26,548 nucleotides of DNA, taken from contig CALCTW010000007.1 in assembly GCA_937907055.1 (NCBI GenBank), positions 1-26,548 of the forward strand, written 5' to 3'. The notes under the pieces are model-generated. The model ran no database searches. It had not been told where the DNA came from and saw nothing but the letters and a program-made list of their open reading frames with translations. Source of the stretch: an uncultured Clostridia bacterium. GTDB taxonomy: Bacteria > Bacillota > Clostridia > Christensenellales > Aristaeellaceae. Position numbers and translations under genes: made by a program. Positions 1 through 8,922 of the stretch are shown piece after piece (position 1 is the first letter of the stretch; the number at the start of each line of letters is the position of its first letter).

Positions 1-1
1 C

Positions 2-37
2 AAAAAGCGCCTGTGCTTTTTTTTGCACAGACGCTTT
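2..37 (-). terminator. Rho-independent terminator after engB
   Basis: The plus strand shows an inverted repeat: AAAGCG (4-9) and CTGTGC (11-16), a run of eight T, then GCACAG (25-30) and CGCTTT (32-37), with one mismatch. Read on the minus strand it is a hairpin followed by five T, about 40 bases past the engB stop. It probably ends the long minus-strand operon. The T-rich loop and flanking A/T runs mean it could work in both directions. Confidence 0.75.
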
Positions 38-76
38 ACTTTGTTGATGGTCTGAGACGGCTTAACGCCGTCCTTT

Positions 77-685
77 TCATATCTGGTTATTATCCTCTTC
101 AGAGGGACTCATTACATATTTCTCGATCTCAGCCAGCAGCTGATCACGTCCGTCTCCTGTTTCAGAGGAGAAGCAGATGATCTGCCAGGGCTGTATCTGC
201 AGTTTTCTGCAAATAGGTGCAAGATATTTCATCCTCGCGCCTCGCGAGATCTTATCAGCCTTCGTCGCTACAACAATAAAAGGCTGACCGCAAGCGCGGA
301 GATACTGCATCATGCTTACGTCATCATCTGTTGGCTCATGACGGATATCCACCAGATGCAGCGTCAGTTTAAGCTTTGTTGAGTCACGGAAATAGTCCTC
401 CATCATCGTTCCCCAACGCAGGATCTCTTTTTTATCCACTTTCGCAAAGCCGTATCCGGGCAGATCTACAAGATAAAACGAGTTGTTAAGCAGGAACAGA
501 TTAATGAGTCTTGTTTTACCGGGAGTCGAGCTTGTCCGAGCCAATGCCTTACGCCTGGAAAGGCAATTGATCAATGATGATTTACCTACATTACTCTTTC
601 CGGCAACTGCAAGCTAAGGCAAACCATTTTCCGGAGCGTTGTAGGCATTCATGCTTGTAATAAATTCAGCAGTTTTGATTTCCAT
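77..685 (-). CDS. engB: Ribosome biogenesis GTPase EngB/YsxC, with in-frame TAG at codon 24
   Basis: This is the TrmE-Era-EngA-EngB-type GTPase needed for assembly of the 50S subunit. Full length is 202 residues, normal for the family. The G1 P-loop is at about residues 29-36 (GKSNVGKS), G3 DLPG at 74-77, G4 TKAD at 141-144 and G5 SSE at 173-175. The ATG at 685 follows a GAGGT ribosome binding site, 11 bases after the lon stop. Codon 24 (614-616) is TAG, inside the conserved stretch GLP-x-LAVAG just before the P-loop, where relatives have Glu or Gln. A start after the TAG would remove half of the G1 motif, so the full frame must be translated if the protein works. The frame is otherwise intact and ends in TGA. 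Gene identity is certain. The residue at codon 24 is inferred, most likely Gln. Confidence 0.95.
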
Positions 686-696
686 TTTTACCTCGA

Positions 697-3039
697 TCAC
701 TCTGCCGGAAGCAATACTTCGTCCAGTACCTGTTTCGCGTTTTCAATCGTTTTTACAGCGAAGCAACTCAATACATGGGCGGGAATATCCTCCAGATCCT
801 TTTTATTTTCGAGAGGAAGCAATATCACTTTGATACCGGCACGGTAGGCTGCAAGCAGCTTTTCTTTAACGCCGCCAATCGGAAGAACCCTTCCGCGAAG
901 GGTGATCTCACCTGTCATTGCGACATCCTGACGTACTTTGCGTCCGGAGAGCGCGCTTACGAGCGCGGTGATCATGGTGACGCCTGCGGAAGGACCATCT
1001 TTGGGAACAGCGCCCTCGGGAACATGGATGTGAATATCCTTCGTTTTATAGAAATCTTCTTCGATTCCATATTCGCTGCTATGGGCCCGTACCCAAGAGT
1101 AGGCCGCGCGAGCGGATTCCTTCATCACATCGCCCAACTGTCCTGTTAATTGCAGCTGTCCGTTGCCGGGCATCGCTGTACATTCTACCGCGAGTGTTTC
1201 GCCGCCGACAGTTGTATAAGCAAGCCCGTTTACAATACCGACAAGGGGGGCTTTCTAAATCCCTTCACGCATGTAGCGAGGCGCGCCAAGGTATTGCAAC
1301 AGTACCTTATCTGTAACAGTTACTGTTTGCAAATCGTTTTCAAGCATATCGACAGCTGCCTTGCGTACAGTCTTGGCAATCGTCCGATTCAGCGTACGCA
1401 CACCGGCTTCGCGCGTATAATTCTCGATAAGGTGGCGCATCACATTATCGCTGATCTTTACGCTTTTTGCCGCGAGGGAATGTTCCTTTAACTGCTGCTT
1501 CAAAAGATGGCGCTTTGCGATCTGCAGTTTTTCTTCTTCGGTGTAACTGGGGACCTCAATGATCTCCATGCGGTCGAGCAGGGGACCGGGGATCGTGTCC
1601 TTGCTATTTGCTGTAGTAATGAACATAACGCGGCTTAAATCGTAAGGAACATCCAGATAGTGATCACGGAATGCGTAATTCTGTTCACTGTCGAGCACCT
1701 CCAGCATTGCGCTGGCAGGATCGCCGCGGAAATCATTGCTCATTTTATCGATCTCATCAAACAGGAAGACCGGGTTTAATGTGCCCGCCTGCTTCATGGA
1801 ACTGATAATACGACCCGGAATAGCGCCGACATAGGTTCTCCGGTGACCGCGGATCTCAGCTTCATCGCGCACACCGCCGAGGCTCATCTGAACAAACTTT
1901 CGTCCAAGAGCACGGGCGATGCCTTTCACGATGGAGGTTTTGCCGACACCCGGAGGTCCGACGAAGCATAAGATCGGACCTTTCATTTTATCATCACCGG
2001 TATTTTTCTTTTTCATTCCCAATACAGCCAGGTATTCGATCACACGATCCTTTACCTGCTGCATGCCATAATGATCCTCATCGAGCACTTTTCTTGCTTG
2101 CTTCAGATCAAGATTATCATCAGTCAATGTATTCCATGGGATGTCAAGGATCCAATCGATCCATGTGCGGCTTACATTGATCTCAGGGCTGCCGGGAGCC
2201 ATGTGTTCAAGATGATTCAGCTCTTTTTCAACTTTTTCGCGGGCTTCCGCATTGAGCGGCGTATTCTCTAATCTCTTTCTGAGTTCATCCACATCATTTT
2301 CAGCTGTGTCACCCAGTTCTTCCTGAATGCAGCGGATCTGTTCGCGAAGATAAAAATCCTTTTGATTCTTATCTAACGCGACTTTCAATTTGGATTGTAT
2401 ACGCGCTTCAACTTCAGCCAGCTGGATCTCCCTGTCAAGAAGCATCGCAAGTGATTCCAGCCGTTCCGAAACAGGGAAAATATTCAGCTGCTGCTGCCGA
2501 TCGACAAGATCACTCAGAAGATTCGCTGCAACGACATCCGCAAACTGAGAGGGCTCTTCACAATCAAGAATGCTATGCAGTGTTTCACCTGAAAAACGGT
2601 TGCCGGTATTTGCATACGTCTGCAATGAATGCCGCACAGCGCGCTTAAGCGCTTCGATCTCATCCGGATTTTCCTCTACGGGCGCGGGAAGCGTGATACG
2701 GGCGGATAAGAAGTTTTCAACGGCAGACATCTCAATGATCTACGCGCGTTCGATACCTTCTACCAGCACACGAAGATTATTTCCGGGAAGATTAACGACC
2801 TGTTTGATGCGGGCAATCGTACCGACATGATAGAGATCCATCAAACCGGGATCCATCTCGTTCTCATCCACCTGGGCTACTAAGAAGATCTTCTGATCAC
2901 GCATCATGGCTTCTTCGAGCGAAGCGACCGAAGAGGCTCTGCCTACATCAAAATGAAGCACCATGTGCGGGAAAATCATCAATCCGCGCAAGGGGATCAT
3001 GGGCATATTGATCGTCTTTGCATTTTTACGTTTTGGCAT
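697..3039 (-). CDS. lon: ATP-dependent Lon protease, with two in-frame TAG codons
   Basis: Lon is a cytosolic hexameric AAA+ serine protease that degrades damaged and regulatory proteins. Read through, the frame gives 780 residues, the usual size. Order: Lon N-terminal substrate-binding domain (about 10-200), AAA+ module with Walker A GPPGVGKT at 361-368 and Walker B VFLFDEID at 424-431, then the protease domain with catalytic Ser684 in KDGPSAGV and Lys725 in GGVKEKLL. Codon 100 (2740-2742) and codon 595 (1255-1257) are TAG. All three pieces lie in the same frame and align with Lon without a gap, so this is not a frameshift or fission. The first TAG sits in the N-terminal domain and the second in the linker before the conserved VGIVNGLAYT stretch. 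Start ATG at 3039 follows AAAGGA. The stop is TGA. It lies between tatD and engB in the long operon, and lon-engB is a common Bacillota gene pair. Confidence 0.95.
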
Positions 3040-3076
3040 AACAATTCCTTTCGATTAAAAAGAAGCACAGGAAAAA

Positions 3077-3841
3077 TCAGATTCTATAGATCGCGCGAGC
3101 ATTTTTGCTGGTGATCATAGATATCGTGTCTGTATCGGTGTTTCTTAATGACGCGATCTTTTCGGCTACATAGCGTACATTCCGAGGATCGTTGCGTTTT
3201 CCGCGGTGGGGTTCGGGTGAAAGATAAGGACTGTCGGTTTCGATCAGCAATCTGTCATCCGGCACTAATGCAGCGGCTTCCCAAAGATGCGGAGCCTTTT
3301 TGAAGGTTACAGGACCGGCAAAAGAAATGTAGAAGCCCATGTCAAGGTATTGCTTTAAAACTTCCTTGCTGCCGGAAAAACAATGGATGATCCCCTGAGG
3401 CAGTTTTGTTAAGCTGCGGAAAAGATCGATCATATCACCATGCGCGTCGCGGATATGAAAGATGACCGGTTTATCCAGATTGATCGCCAGCAGAATCTGC
3501 TGCAGAGCAAGTTCCTTTTGTACATCGCGCGGAGAAAGATCGTAATAGTAATCGAGACCGATCTCGCCGAGAGCCTTGACCTTCTGATGGGAAAGCAGCT
3601 CAGTCAGTTGCTCGCGCCAGTCCGTCGGGGCATCTTTGGCCTCATGCGGATGGATCCCGGCGGCAGCAAAAATGCGGCTATAGCGCTCGCTGAGCGCGAT
3701 ACAGCGTCTGGAGGAGGGGAGATCACTGCCGACACACATACAGGCGTCGAAATCTTTTTCAAAGATGGCATTGATCACATCCTCACGGTCATCGTTGAAA
3801 CGTTCATCGTCCAGATGACAATGGGAGTCAAATAAGAGCAT
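3077..3841 (-). CDS. tatD: TatD-family metal-dependent hydrolase/DNase
   Basis: A cytosolic TIM-barrel hydrolase of the TatD family (254 residues, full length), whose members act as metal-dependent nucleases. Metal-binding signatures are visible: DSHCHLDD at residues 5-12, GEIGLDYYYD near 92-101, FHIRDAHGD and IHCFSGS in the middle, and ETDSPYLSP near the C terminus. The start ATG at 3841 follows AGGGAGG. The stop is TGA. It lies 27 bases after the lipoprotein gene and 37 bases before lon, so it is probably co-transcribed with them. No internal stop codon is present. The exact substrate cannot be told from sequence. Confidence 0.93.
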   Translation of the reverse strand: MLLFDSHCHLDDERFNDDREDVINAIFEKDFDACMCVGSDLPSSRRCIALSERYSRIFAAAGIHPHEAKDAPTDWREQLTELLSHQKVKALGEIGLDYYYDLSPRDVQKELALQQILLAINLDKPVIFHIRDAHGDMIDLFRSLTKLPQGIIHCFSGSKEVLKQYLDMGFYISFAGPVTFKKAPHLWEAAALVPDDRLLIETDSPYLSPEPHRGKRNDPRNVRYVAEKIASLRNTDTDTISMITSKNARAIYRI

Positions 3842-3868
3842 ATAATCCTCCCTGTAAACAATCGTTAT

Positions 3869-4753
3869 TTAGGGTAGATCGTAGGTTTTAAACGAGCCGT
3901 TTGTTGCCTCTGTTATCTTGCCGTTCTGTATGAACAGAGAGTTTTCAATCCGGGGAAAACTCATGATCGAATCACGGCTCAGCGTGTTAACATTCGGATA
4001 CCCTGAAGGAACACCGACTGCGGTATTGTTTGTGTTGTAATTGATTGTATAGAGTTCATCAGTTCCGATCACACCGCAAACGATGATGTATGGATATTGA
4101 TTATCCGCAATATTGTACGCGTCCAGTGCCGCGTCTGTGAAACACAGAAAATTGTCGCGAATCACAAAATCAAAGCGTTCATGTCCATTAATCTGCCCAT
4201 CGAGCGTCGAGTAAATCTCGATCGCGCCGCTTTTTGCGTCTTCGGCAATATCGTAGACGCATCGGGTGGCAAACACACCGCCGCCCTGATTCTGCGTATC
4301 GCTGTAAACGTACTCCATGTGCTAGGATGTTTGATTCTCGTCGTAATCGTAATCCTCGGGAACAGGCGTGATCATCGCTTCAACAATATCCTGTCCCCAT
4401 ACGGTATAGGAAAAATTACCGCCTTTATCTGTGACAAATGAATATCTGCCGTTCGTAACACTTGCGCCTGCATTTGTTCCGTCTGTCCCCGCGTCAGCAA
4501 GGAGCTGACCGGGTATACAATAATCGATCACATTGCAGTTTGCAGCAGCTGCCTTATACAGAATACGCTGAAAAGGCTGGCATGCACTGTTGAGCTTAGC
4601 AGCAAGACTGCTGCTTTGGGCGGGAACAGAAAATACATCCAGACCGATCGGTTCAGGTGTAACAGAAATGACCTCTGAGGTCTGTTCCTGCTTGTTGCAC
4701 CCGGTTAAAAGGAGCATCGCAAGCAGAAAAAGGGGGATAATCTTCTTTCTCAT
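3869..4753 (-). CDS. Predicted lipoprotein of unknown function, with in-frame TAG at codon 144
   Basis: I do not recognise a family. The start ATG at 4753 is chosen because AAGGAGG lies six bases upstream. It gives a lipoprotein signal: MRKK, a hydrophobic stretch, then the lipobox LLTGC with Cys19 as the lipidation site. The mature part is acidic and Asn/Ser/Thr-rich, as expected for an exported protein. Codon 144 (4322-4324) is TAG. The same frame continues through 150 more codons to a TAA. The two halves have similar composition, and there is no ribosome binding site in front of the second half, so one 294-residue protein is the better reading. It begins 16 bases after sigH and is followed by tatD, inside the long operon. 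If TAG were a stop, the gene would be two pieces. Confidence 0.75.
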
Positions 4754-4769
4754 GGGTATCCTCCTTAAA

Positions 4770-5423
4770 TCAGATCCGATTGTTATCTTCAAGTACTTTT
4801 AAAAGCTTTCTTTTCACACGCTGCAAAGCATTGTCGATGCTCTTGACATGCCGTCCAAGCACAGCCGCAATCTCCTGATAGCTCTTACCTTTCAAAAAGG
4901 ACTCCAATACCTGTTGTTCCAGATCACTCAGCATTTCGTTGATCTGCCGATTGATATTGCCAAGATCCTCTTTACTGATATAAAGATCCTCCGGATTTGA
5001 GATCCGGTCCTCACAGAAAACATCCATCAAAGTACGATCACTTTCATCCTCATATACAGGACGATTGAGCGATACATAGCTATTCAAGGGCATATGCTTC
5101 TGTCTGGTAGCTGTCTTGATCGCGGTAATGATCTGCCGCTTTACGCACAACTATGCAAAGGCACGGAAGGAAGAAAGCTTGTCGGGCTTAAAATCACGAA
5201 TCGCCTTATAGAGACCGATCATACCTTCCTGAACGATATCCTCATGATCGGCACCGACAAGAAAATAACCACGGGCTTTGGTTCGGACAAAGTTCTTATA
5301 CTTGTTCAGCATAAAAGAGAGCGCTTCACCATCGCCCTGCTGTGCTTTAAGAACGATCAGCTCATCTTCTTCAGGCGAATATTCACTTAAGGTGAGATCT
5401 TTTTCCTGTTCTGATTCAGACAA
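4770..5423 (-). CDS. sigH: RNA polymerase sigma factor SigH-type (sigma-30), with in-frame TAG at codon 91
   Basis: A sigma-70-family factor closely resembling SigH, which in spore-formers directs early stationary-phase and sporulation genes. Length is 217 residues, normal for SigH. Region 2 spans about 30-110, including DHEDIVQEGMIGLYKAIRDF (59-78). The region following the TAG reads LCVKRQIITAIKTATRQKH, a SigH hallmark. Region 4 with a helix-turn-helix (SYQEIAAVLGRHVKSIDNAL) lies near 180-200. Codon 91 (5151-5153) is TAG within SSFRAFA-x-LC, where SigH proteins normally have Glu. This falls in the core-binding and -10-recognition region, so termination here would abolish function. The start is TTG at 5423: an in-frame TGA lies upstream, a GTGAGGG ribosome binding site precedes it, and no nearby ATG exists. 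The stop is TGA. The position downstream of mrnC-thyX-rlmB matches the known Bacillota gene order. Confidence 0.94.
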
Positions 5424-5467
5424 AGATATCCCTCACTTTCATGTTCAGTATTCGCGAAAAGTATAAA

Positions 5468-6679
5468 TCAACGGCTTCCCTGCACAGCATACATCAATAC
5501 GCCTGCAGCGACAGATGCATTCAGGCTGTCAAGCTTACCACTCATGGGCAGAGAAACGATGTGATCGCTCTTTTCACTTACAAGACGGCTGACACCGTCT
5601 CCTTCACCGCCGACGATCAACGCGCAGGGACCGGAGAAGTCAACTTTGCGGAAATCGGTTCCCTTCATATCGGCAGCATAGAGCCAGATCCCTTTTTCCT
5701 TCAATTGATCCAGTGTGCGATTCAGATTGGTTACGCGTGCCACCTTCACAACTTCGATGGCACCGGCGCTGGCTTTGACCGCGGTAGGCGTCAATCCGGC
5801 AGCACGGCGTTCGGGTACGATCACGCCATGCGCTCCGACGCAGGCAGCGGTACGGATGATCGCGCCGAGATTCATGGGATCGGTCACGCCGTCAAGCACC
5901 ACCAGGAAAGGATCTTCTCCCTTTTCTTTTGCTTCTTCCAGCATGCTTTCAACATCGGAATATCTGTAAGCAGAGGCGAATGCAAGCATTCCCTGATGAT
6001 TATGCGTGATTTCATCCAGACGGGTGCGATCAACAACCTGTACAGGGATATGCATCTCCTTGGCCATCTGAACGATCTCACGCGCGGATCCGGAAAGTTC
6101 TCCCTTTGCAACAAGCAACTTTTCAATATCGCGGCCCGCCTTCAAGGCTTCGCGGATCGGATTGCGGCCGGAAAGAAGATTCTCGGGTTCGGGACGAACG
6201 ATAGATTCCTCAAAACGGGGAGCACGACGTTCCTTCTCAAAACGGTTCTCGCGTTCCGGCTGCTTATGCGCAGGCGCAAAATGCTCTTCATTGAAATCAT
6301 CGTCATCACGATCAAAAGAAGGGCGGGGGACAGGAGCGGGTTTACGGACATCCGCGCGGAAGGAAGGTTTATCGCCGAACGGTTTCTTTCCATAAGCAGG
6401 GCGGGAATTGTGTTCACCGTAGGTTTTGCTGCCGAAGCTCTTTTCTCCGCGATCGCTGAAGGTTTTCTTGCTGTAATCACGTTCCCCGTAGGGCTTTTTT
6501 CCATAAGATCTTTCGGCGTGTTCCCCGTAAGGCTTCGCGCCGCGTGCAGAATCCTGTTCGCCGTAACGATTGCTGTTGCTCTTCTTATAGCGGGTTCCTT
6601 CTTCGCTCCACTTGCTCATGGTACGAAGATGATCTTCCTTGCTCATTTTCCTGGGCTTTGCGTCTTTATAGAATGCCAT
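5468..6679 (-). CDS. rlmB: 23S rRNA 2'-O-ribose methyltransferase, RlmB/TrmH (SpoU) family, with low-complexity N-terminal extension
   Basis: An S-adenosylmethionine-dependent SPOUT methyltransferase that modifies a guanosine ribose in 23S rRNA. The protein is 403 residues. The C-terminal ~245 residues are the catalytic unit: substrate-binding domain starting at LLSGRNPIREAL, then SpoU motif 1 (NLGAIIRTA), motif 2 (IVGGEGDGVS) and motif 3 (LPMSGKLDSLNASVA). The N-terminal ~150 residues are unusual: charged, rich in Gly, Tyr, Lys and Arg, with repeats such as SYGKKPYGERDYSKK and AYGKKPFGDKP. This resembles disordered RNA-binding tails. The start ATG at 6679 is preferred over the in-frame ATG at 6694, because the latter is part of the ribosome binding site (ATGGAGGA). 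The stop is TGA. It sits 46 bases after thyX and 44 before sigH. Confidence 0.9.
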   Translation of the reverse strand: MAFYKDAKPRKMSKEDHLRTMSKWSEEGTRYKKSNSNRYGEQDSARGAKPYGEHAERSYGKKPYGERDYSKKTFSDRGEKSFGSKTYGEHNSRPAYGKKPFGDKPSFRADVRKPAPVPRPSFDRDDDDFNEEHFAPAHKQPERENRFEKERRAPRFEESIVRPEPENLLSGRNPIREALKAGRDIEKLLVAKGELSGSAREIVQMAKEMHIPVQVVDRTRLDEITHNHQGMLAFASAYRYSDVESMLEEAKEKGEDPFLVVLDGVTDPMNLGAIIRTAACVGAHGVIVPERRAAGLTPTAVKASAGAIEVVKVARVTNLNRTLDQLKEKGIWLYAADMKGTDFRKVDFSGPCALIVGGEGDGVSRLVSEKSDHIVSLPMSGKLDSLNASVAAGVLMYAVQGSR

Positions 6680-6725
6680 TGTTATTTCCTCCATTGATCA
6701 ACAGTAATATATGAATGTGCTTTGA

Positions 6726-7442
6726 TTATCTCATTGAGTTGAACTTTTCTCTCATTTCGGACGCTTTTCCGCAGCTGCGCGCGCCTTCAGGACACGCGCC
6801 TCTGACGCATCCAGGACCGGCCTTCTCGAAGATAGCCGGAGCGACAGGTTTTACGAGTTCAAGCATCTTGATCGCAAGTTCCCGAATCTCCCATTGAGCA
6901 CGGGTGCAGCAGCGAAGAGAAAAGAAGTGGAGCAGCTCACGCGCGTTCATTGTAAAGGTGATATGTGTTTCACACGCGTTCGGAAGAACAAAACGCGCGT
7001 CTTCATTGCTTCCTTCGCCCAACTTGTCCTGCCATTCTGTGTACCATTTATGCATTAAGGCCATTTGGCTTTCATATTCCGCGACAGCTTCCGTTCCGAG
7101 CGCTTCAATACGCGGTGGAATAATGTAATTGAAGCCTTCGGAAAGCGATACATAACGCTGACTCTGAACACTGAAGCTGGCGATACGATGACGTGTGATC
7201 TGAGCCAAAAGCGCGCGAGATACACCTTCGGCAAAGAAAGTGAAAGAAGCGTGCTCGAGAACGCTGAGATGGCCGCTTTTCAGGATACCGTTTAAGAAAG
7301 CAGTCTGAGAAGAAGATGCTACTTTTTCCTGAAGCCCTTCAAGCTCCAAGGCACTGTAACATGTGCGCGCGGCCAATGCGCAGGTGTTTTCAGGATCGGG
7401 TGTATGCGCGATCAGAGATACTTTTAAAACAGAACGGGGCAT
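6726..7442 (-). CDS. thyX: FAD-dependent thymidylate synthase ThyX
   Basis: ThyX makes dTMP from dUMP using methylenetetrahydrofolate, NADPH and FAD, and replaces ThyA in many anaerobes. The 238-residue protein contains the diagnostic motif RHRxxSxxxxSxRY (RHRIASFSVQSQRY). Other typical ThyX parts are LEHASFTF before the motif and the ARELLHFFSLRCCTRAQWEIR segment in two pieces after it. The start ATG at 7442 follows AGGAGG, 12 bases after the mrnC stop. The stop is TAA. A short Cys-containing tail (GPGCVRGACPEGARSCG) extends the C terminus, seen also in some clostridial ThyX proteins. The mrnC-thyX-rlmB order is typical of Clostridia. Confidence 0.96.
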   Translation of the reverse strand: MPRSVLKVSLIAHTPDPENTCALAARTCYSALELEGLQEKVASSSQTAFLNGILKSGHLSVLEHASFTFFAEGVSRALLAQITRHRIASFSVQSQRYVSLSEGFNYIIPPRIEALGTEAVAEYESQMALMHKWYTEWQDKLGEGSNEDARFVLPNACETHITFTMNARELLHFFSLRCCTRAQWEIRELAIKMLELVKPVAPAIFEKAGPGCVRGACPEGARSCGKASEMREKFNSMR

Positions 7443-7454
7443 GGGAACCTCCTG

Positions 7455-7886
7455 TTAACGATTCGTGATGGGCTCTGCCGGCCATGTCATTGCAAATAGA
7501 TCACTCAATCTTGAATAATCTCCGGTGATATACAGGAAACCGAATAATGCTTCAAGCCCGGTCGCGCCGGCATAATCACCAACAGACGCCGCCTTTGGCA
7601 GTGTGTGATGCACATGAGCATTTCTGCCGCGCTTGACGATCGACAGTTCTTCTTCAGTCAGGTGCGGACGGATGATCTCAAGCGCTTTGGCCTGAGAGAC
7701 GGCGTTTACGAGCGCAGTCGTCTGTTTGTGCAGATCATGCACCCTTCCGCCGGTCCTTATAACACGAGAACGAACCAGCAGTGTATGAATACCATCACCG
7801 ATAAACGCAAGCTGGAGGCCTGAGAGCATCAGGGCTTCCTCACGAGTGTATCTTGGCAGTGCAGTTGTATCAAACTCTGTCATCAT
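7455..7886 (-). CDS. mrnC: Mini-ribonuclease III MrnC
   Basis: MrnC is an RNase III catalytic domain without the double-stranded RNA-binding domain. In Bacillus it matures 23S rRNA ends. The 143-residue protein has LAFIGDGIHTLLVRS near residues 28-42 with the catalytic acidic residue, RGRNAHVHHTLP in the middle and TGLEALFGFLYI near 113-124 with the second conserved acidic residue. The start ATG at 7886 overlaps the stop of the regulator gene (ATGATGA), which suggests translational coupling. The stop is TAA. The usual upstream partner cysS is absent and is replaced by an AraC-type gene. Confidence 0.93.
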   Translation of the reverse strand: MMTEFDTTALPRYTREEALMLSGLQLAFIGDGIHTLLVRSRVIRTGGRVHDLHKQTTALVNAVSQAKALEIIRPHLTEEELSIVKRGRNAHVHHTLPKAASVGDYAGATGLEALFGFLYITGDYSRLSDLFAMTWPAEPITNR

Positions 7887-8758
7887 TTAAGCGCCGTTTT
7901 CGCGTAAGCAGAAGGACTCATGCCTACAATGTTCTTGAAGGTCTTGCTGAAGTGATAAGGATCTGTCATGCCAACTTCAAAGCCGGCCTGACGCACGTTG
8001 CAGCCATCCTTTAAAAGAGTTTTCGCGCGTTCCATTTTGCAGAAAAGCTGATAACTCTGGGGAGGCATGCCGACCTCATTAACAAAACGTTTGCGGAAAG
8101 TTTCTACAGGCATACGGCTGATCGCAGCCATATCACTGAGGGAATAGTTGTCTTTATACTGATTCTGCCGCATGGCATCGACGACTTTGGCGATTTCGTG
8201 GGAGAGAACTGCGTCCATAGCGACCGGCTGACCGTTATGAGAAGCAAGCATACCCCAAAGCAGCTGTTGAAGCTGCGCAGAGGAGCCGTCTACAGCGGAA
8301 GACAGACGAACGACTGCCTGAACGATATGATGCGCGAGATTCAGCTGGATGGGAAGAACGCCCTGCTTCATCGCGTGATGAGGGAGCGCGCCGAGGTGCT
8401 GCATAAACGCATCAGAAAGAACGCCGCCGATGGTCATCCAAAGGATACGTGCTTCCTGCGGCACATTAAGCGCAATATCAAACGCGGCGGGAGGCATCAT
8501 GCAGCATTCACCGCTCCGGATCAACAGTTCGGTGTCCTCAAAGTTCACCTTAAGAGATCCGCTTTCAGCAGCCAGCCAGAGCCAGTATGTGTTCTGCTTC
8601 AGCATATGCTTACCGTTTTCAAGCATAGCATTTCCCGCGGCAACAATATAGAGCCCGCTTGCGGCAGCAAGAACATCAGGATGATGCTGTGCTTCGACCA
8701 GAACAGCCGGAGCGGCAACAGAATAGTCGTTTGTTTCGAAGAGAAGGGAATCAGCCAT
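7883..8758 (-). CDS. AraC-family transcriptional regulator
   Basis: A 291-residue one-component regulator. Residues ~1-180 form a cupin-like effector-binding domain with no clear ligand signature. Residues ~190-291 form the AraC DNA-binding domain with two helix-turn-helix units: one around YSLSDMAAISRMPVETFRKR and one around NVRQAGFEVGMTDPYHFSKTFKN, ending with GMSPSAY. It is the first gene after a consensus promoter (8873-8901), and its stop overlaps the mrnC start. Two 14-base direct repeats flank its -35 element, so autoregulation is likely. The start ATG at 8758 follows GGAGG (CATTTCGATGG... on the opposite strand reads as a weak-to-moderate site, with GGAGGTTTATT immediately upstream). 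The stop is TGA. The effector and targets are unknown. Confidence 0.9.
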   Translation of the reverse strand: MADSLLFETNDYSVAAPAVLVEAQHHPDVLAAASGLYIVAAGNAMLENGKHMLKQNTYWLWLAAESGSLKVNFEDTELLIRSGECCMMPPAAFDIALNVPQEARILWMTIGGVLSDAFMQHLGALPHHAMKQGVLPIQLNLAHHIVQAVVRLSSAVDGSSAQLQQLLWGMLASHNGQPVAMDAVLSHEIAKVVDAMRQNQYKDNYSLSDMAAISRMPVETFRKRFVNEVGMPPQSYQLFCKMERAKTLLKDGCNVRQAGFEVGMTDPYHFSKTFKNIVGMSPSAYAKTALK

Positions 8759-8872
8759 AATAAACCTCCATTTCGATGGGGGACCGCTTTACGCGAATCA
8801 TAAGAAAGAGGATCGCTTATTGCGAAATAAAGCGGATGTACAATGAAAACCTCTTCAAGGTACATCTCAAGT

Positions 8873-8901
8873 ATTATACAAACCAAATTATACAATGTCA
8901 A
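8873..8901 (-). promoter_or_regulatory. Sigma-A-type promoter of the araC-mrnC-thyX-rlmB-sigH-lipoprotein-tatD-lon-engB operon
   Basis: On the minus strand, TTGACA (8896-8901) and TATAAT (8873-8878) are both perfect consensus and are separated by exactly 17 bases. The transcript would start near 8866, leaving a leader of about 108 bases before the AraC-type gene. All nine genes downstream are on the same strand, with gaps of 46 bases or less. Confidence 0.85.
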
Positions 8902-8922
8902 TATGACGAACCAAATTATACA
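8881..8922. repeat. Two 14-base direct repeats overlapping the araC promoter (candidate operator)
   Basis: AACCAAATTATACA occurs at 8881-8894, inside the -35/-10 spacer, and again at 8909-8922, just upstream of the -35. The spacing is 28 bases start to start, close to three helical turns less a few bases. AraC-family proteins often bind paired direct repeats near the -35. A related inverted copy lies at 8941-8950 (TACAATTTGG). Confidence 0.55.

Noticed and set aside
77..5423. engB, lon, lipoprotein and sigH as pseudogenes or split genes
   Set aside because: The frame is kept across every break, all breaks are TAG, conserved residues are intact, and there are no frameshifts or other stop types in these four genes.
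5441..6697. A 418-codon plus-strand open frame opposite rlmB
   Set aside because: It lies wholly across rlmB, which has clear SpoU motifs and a good ribosome binding site.
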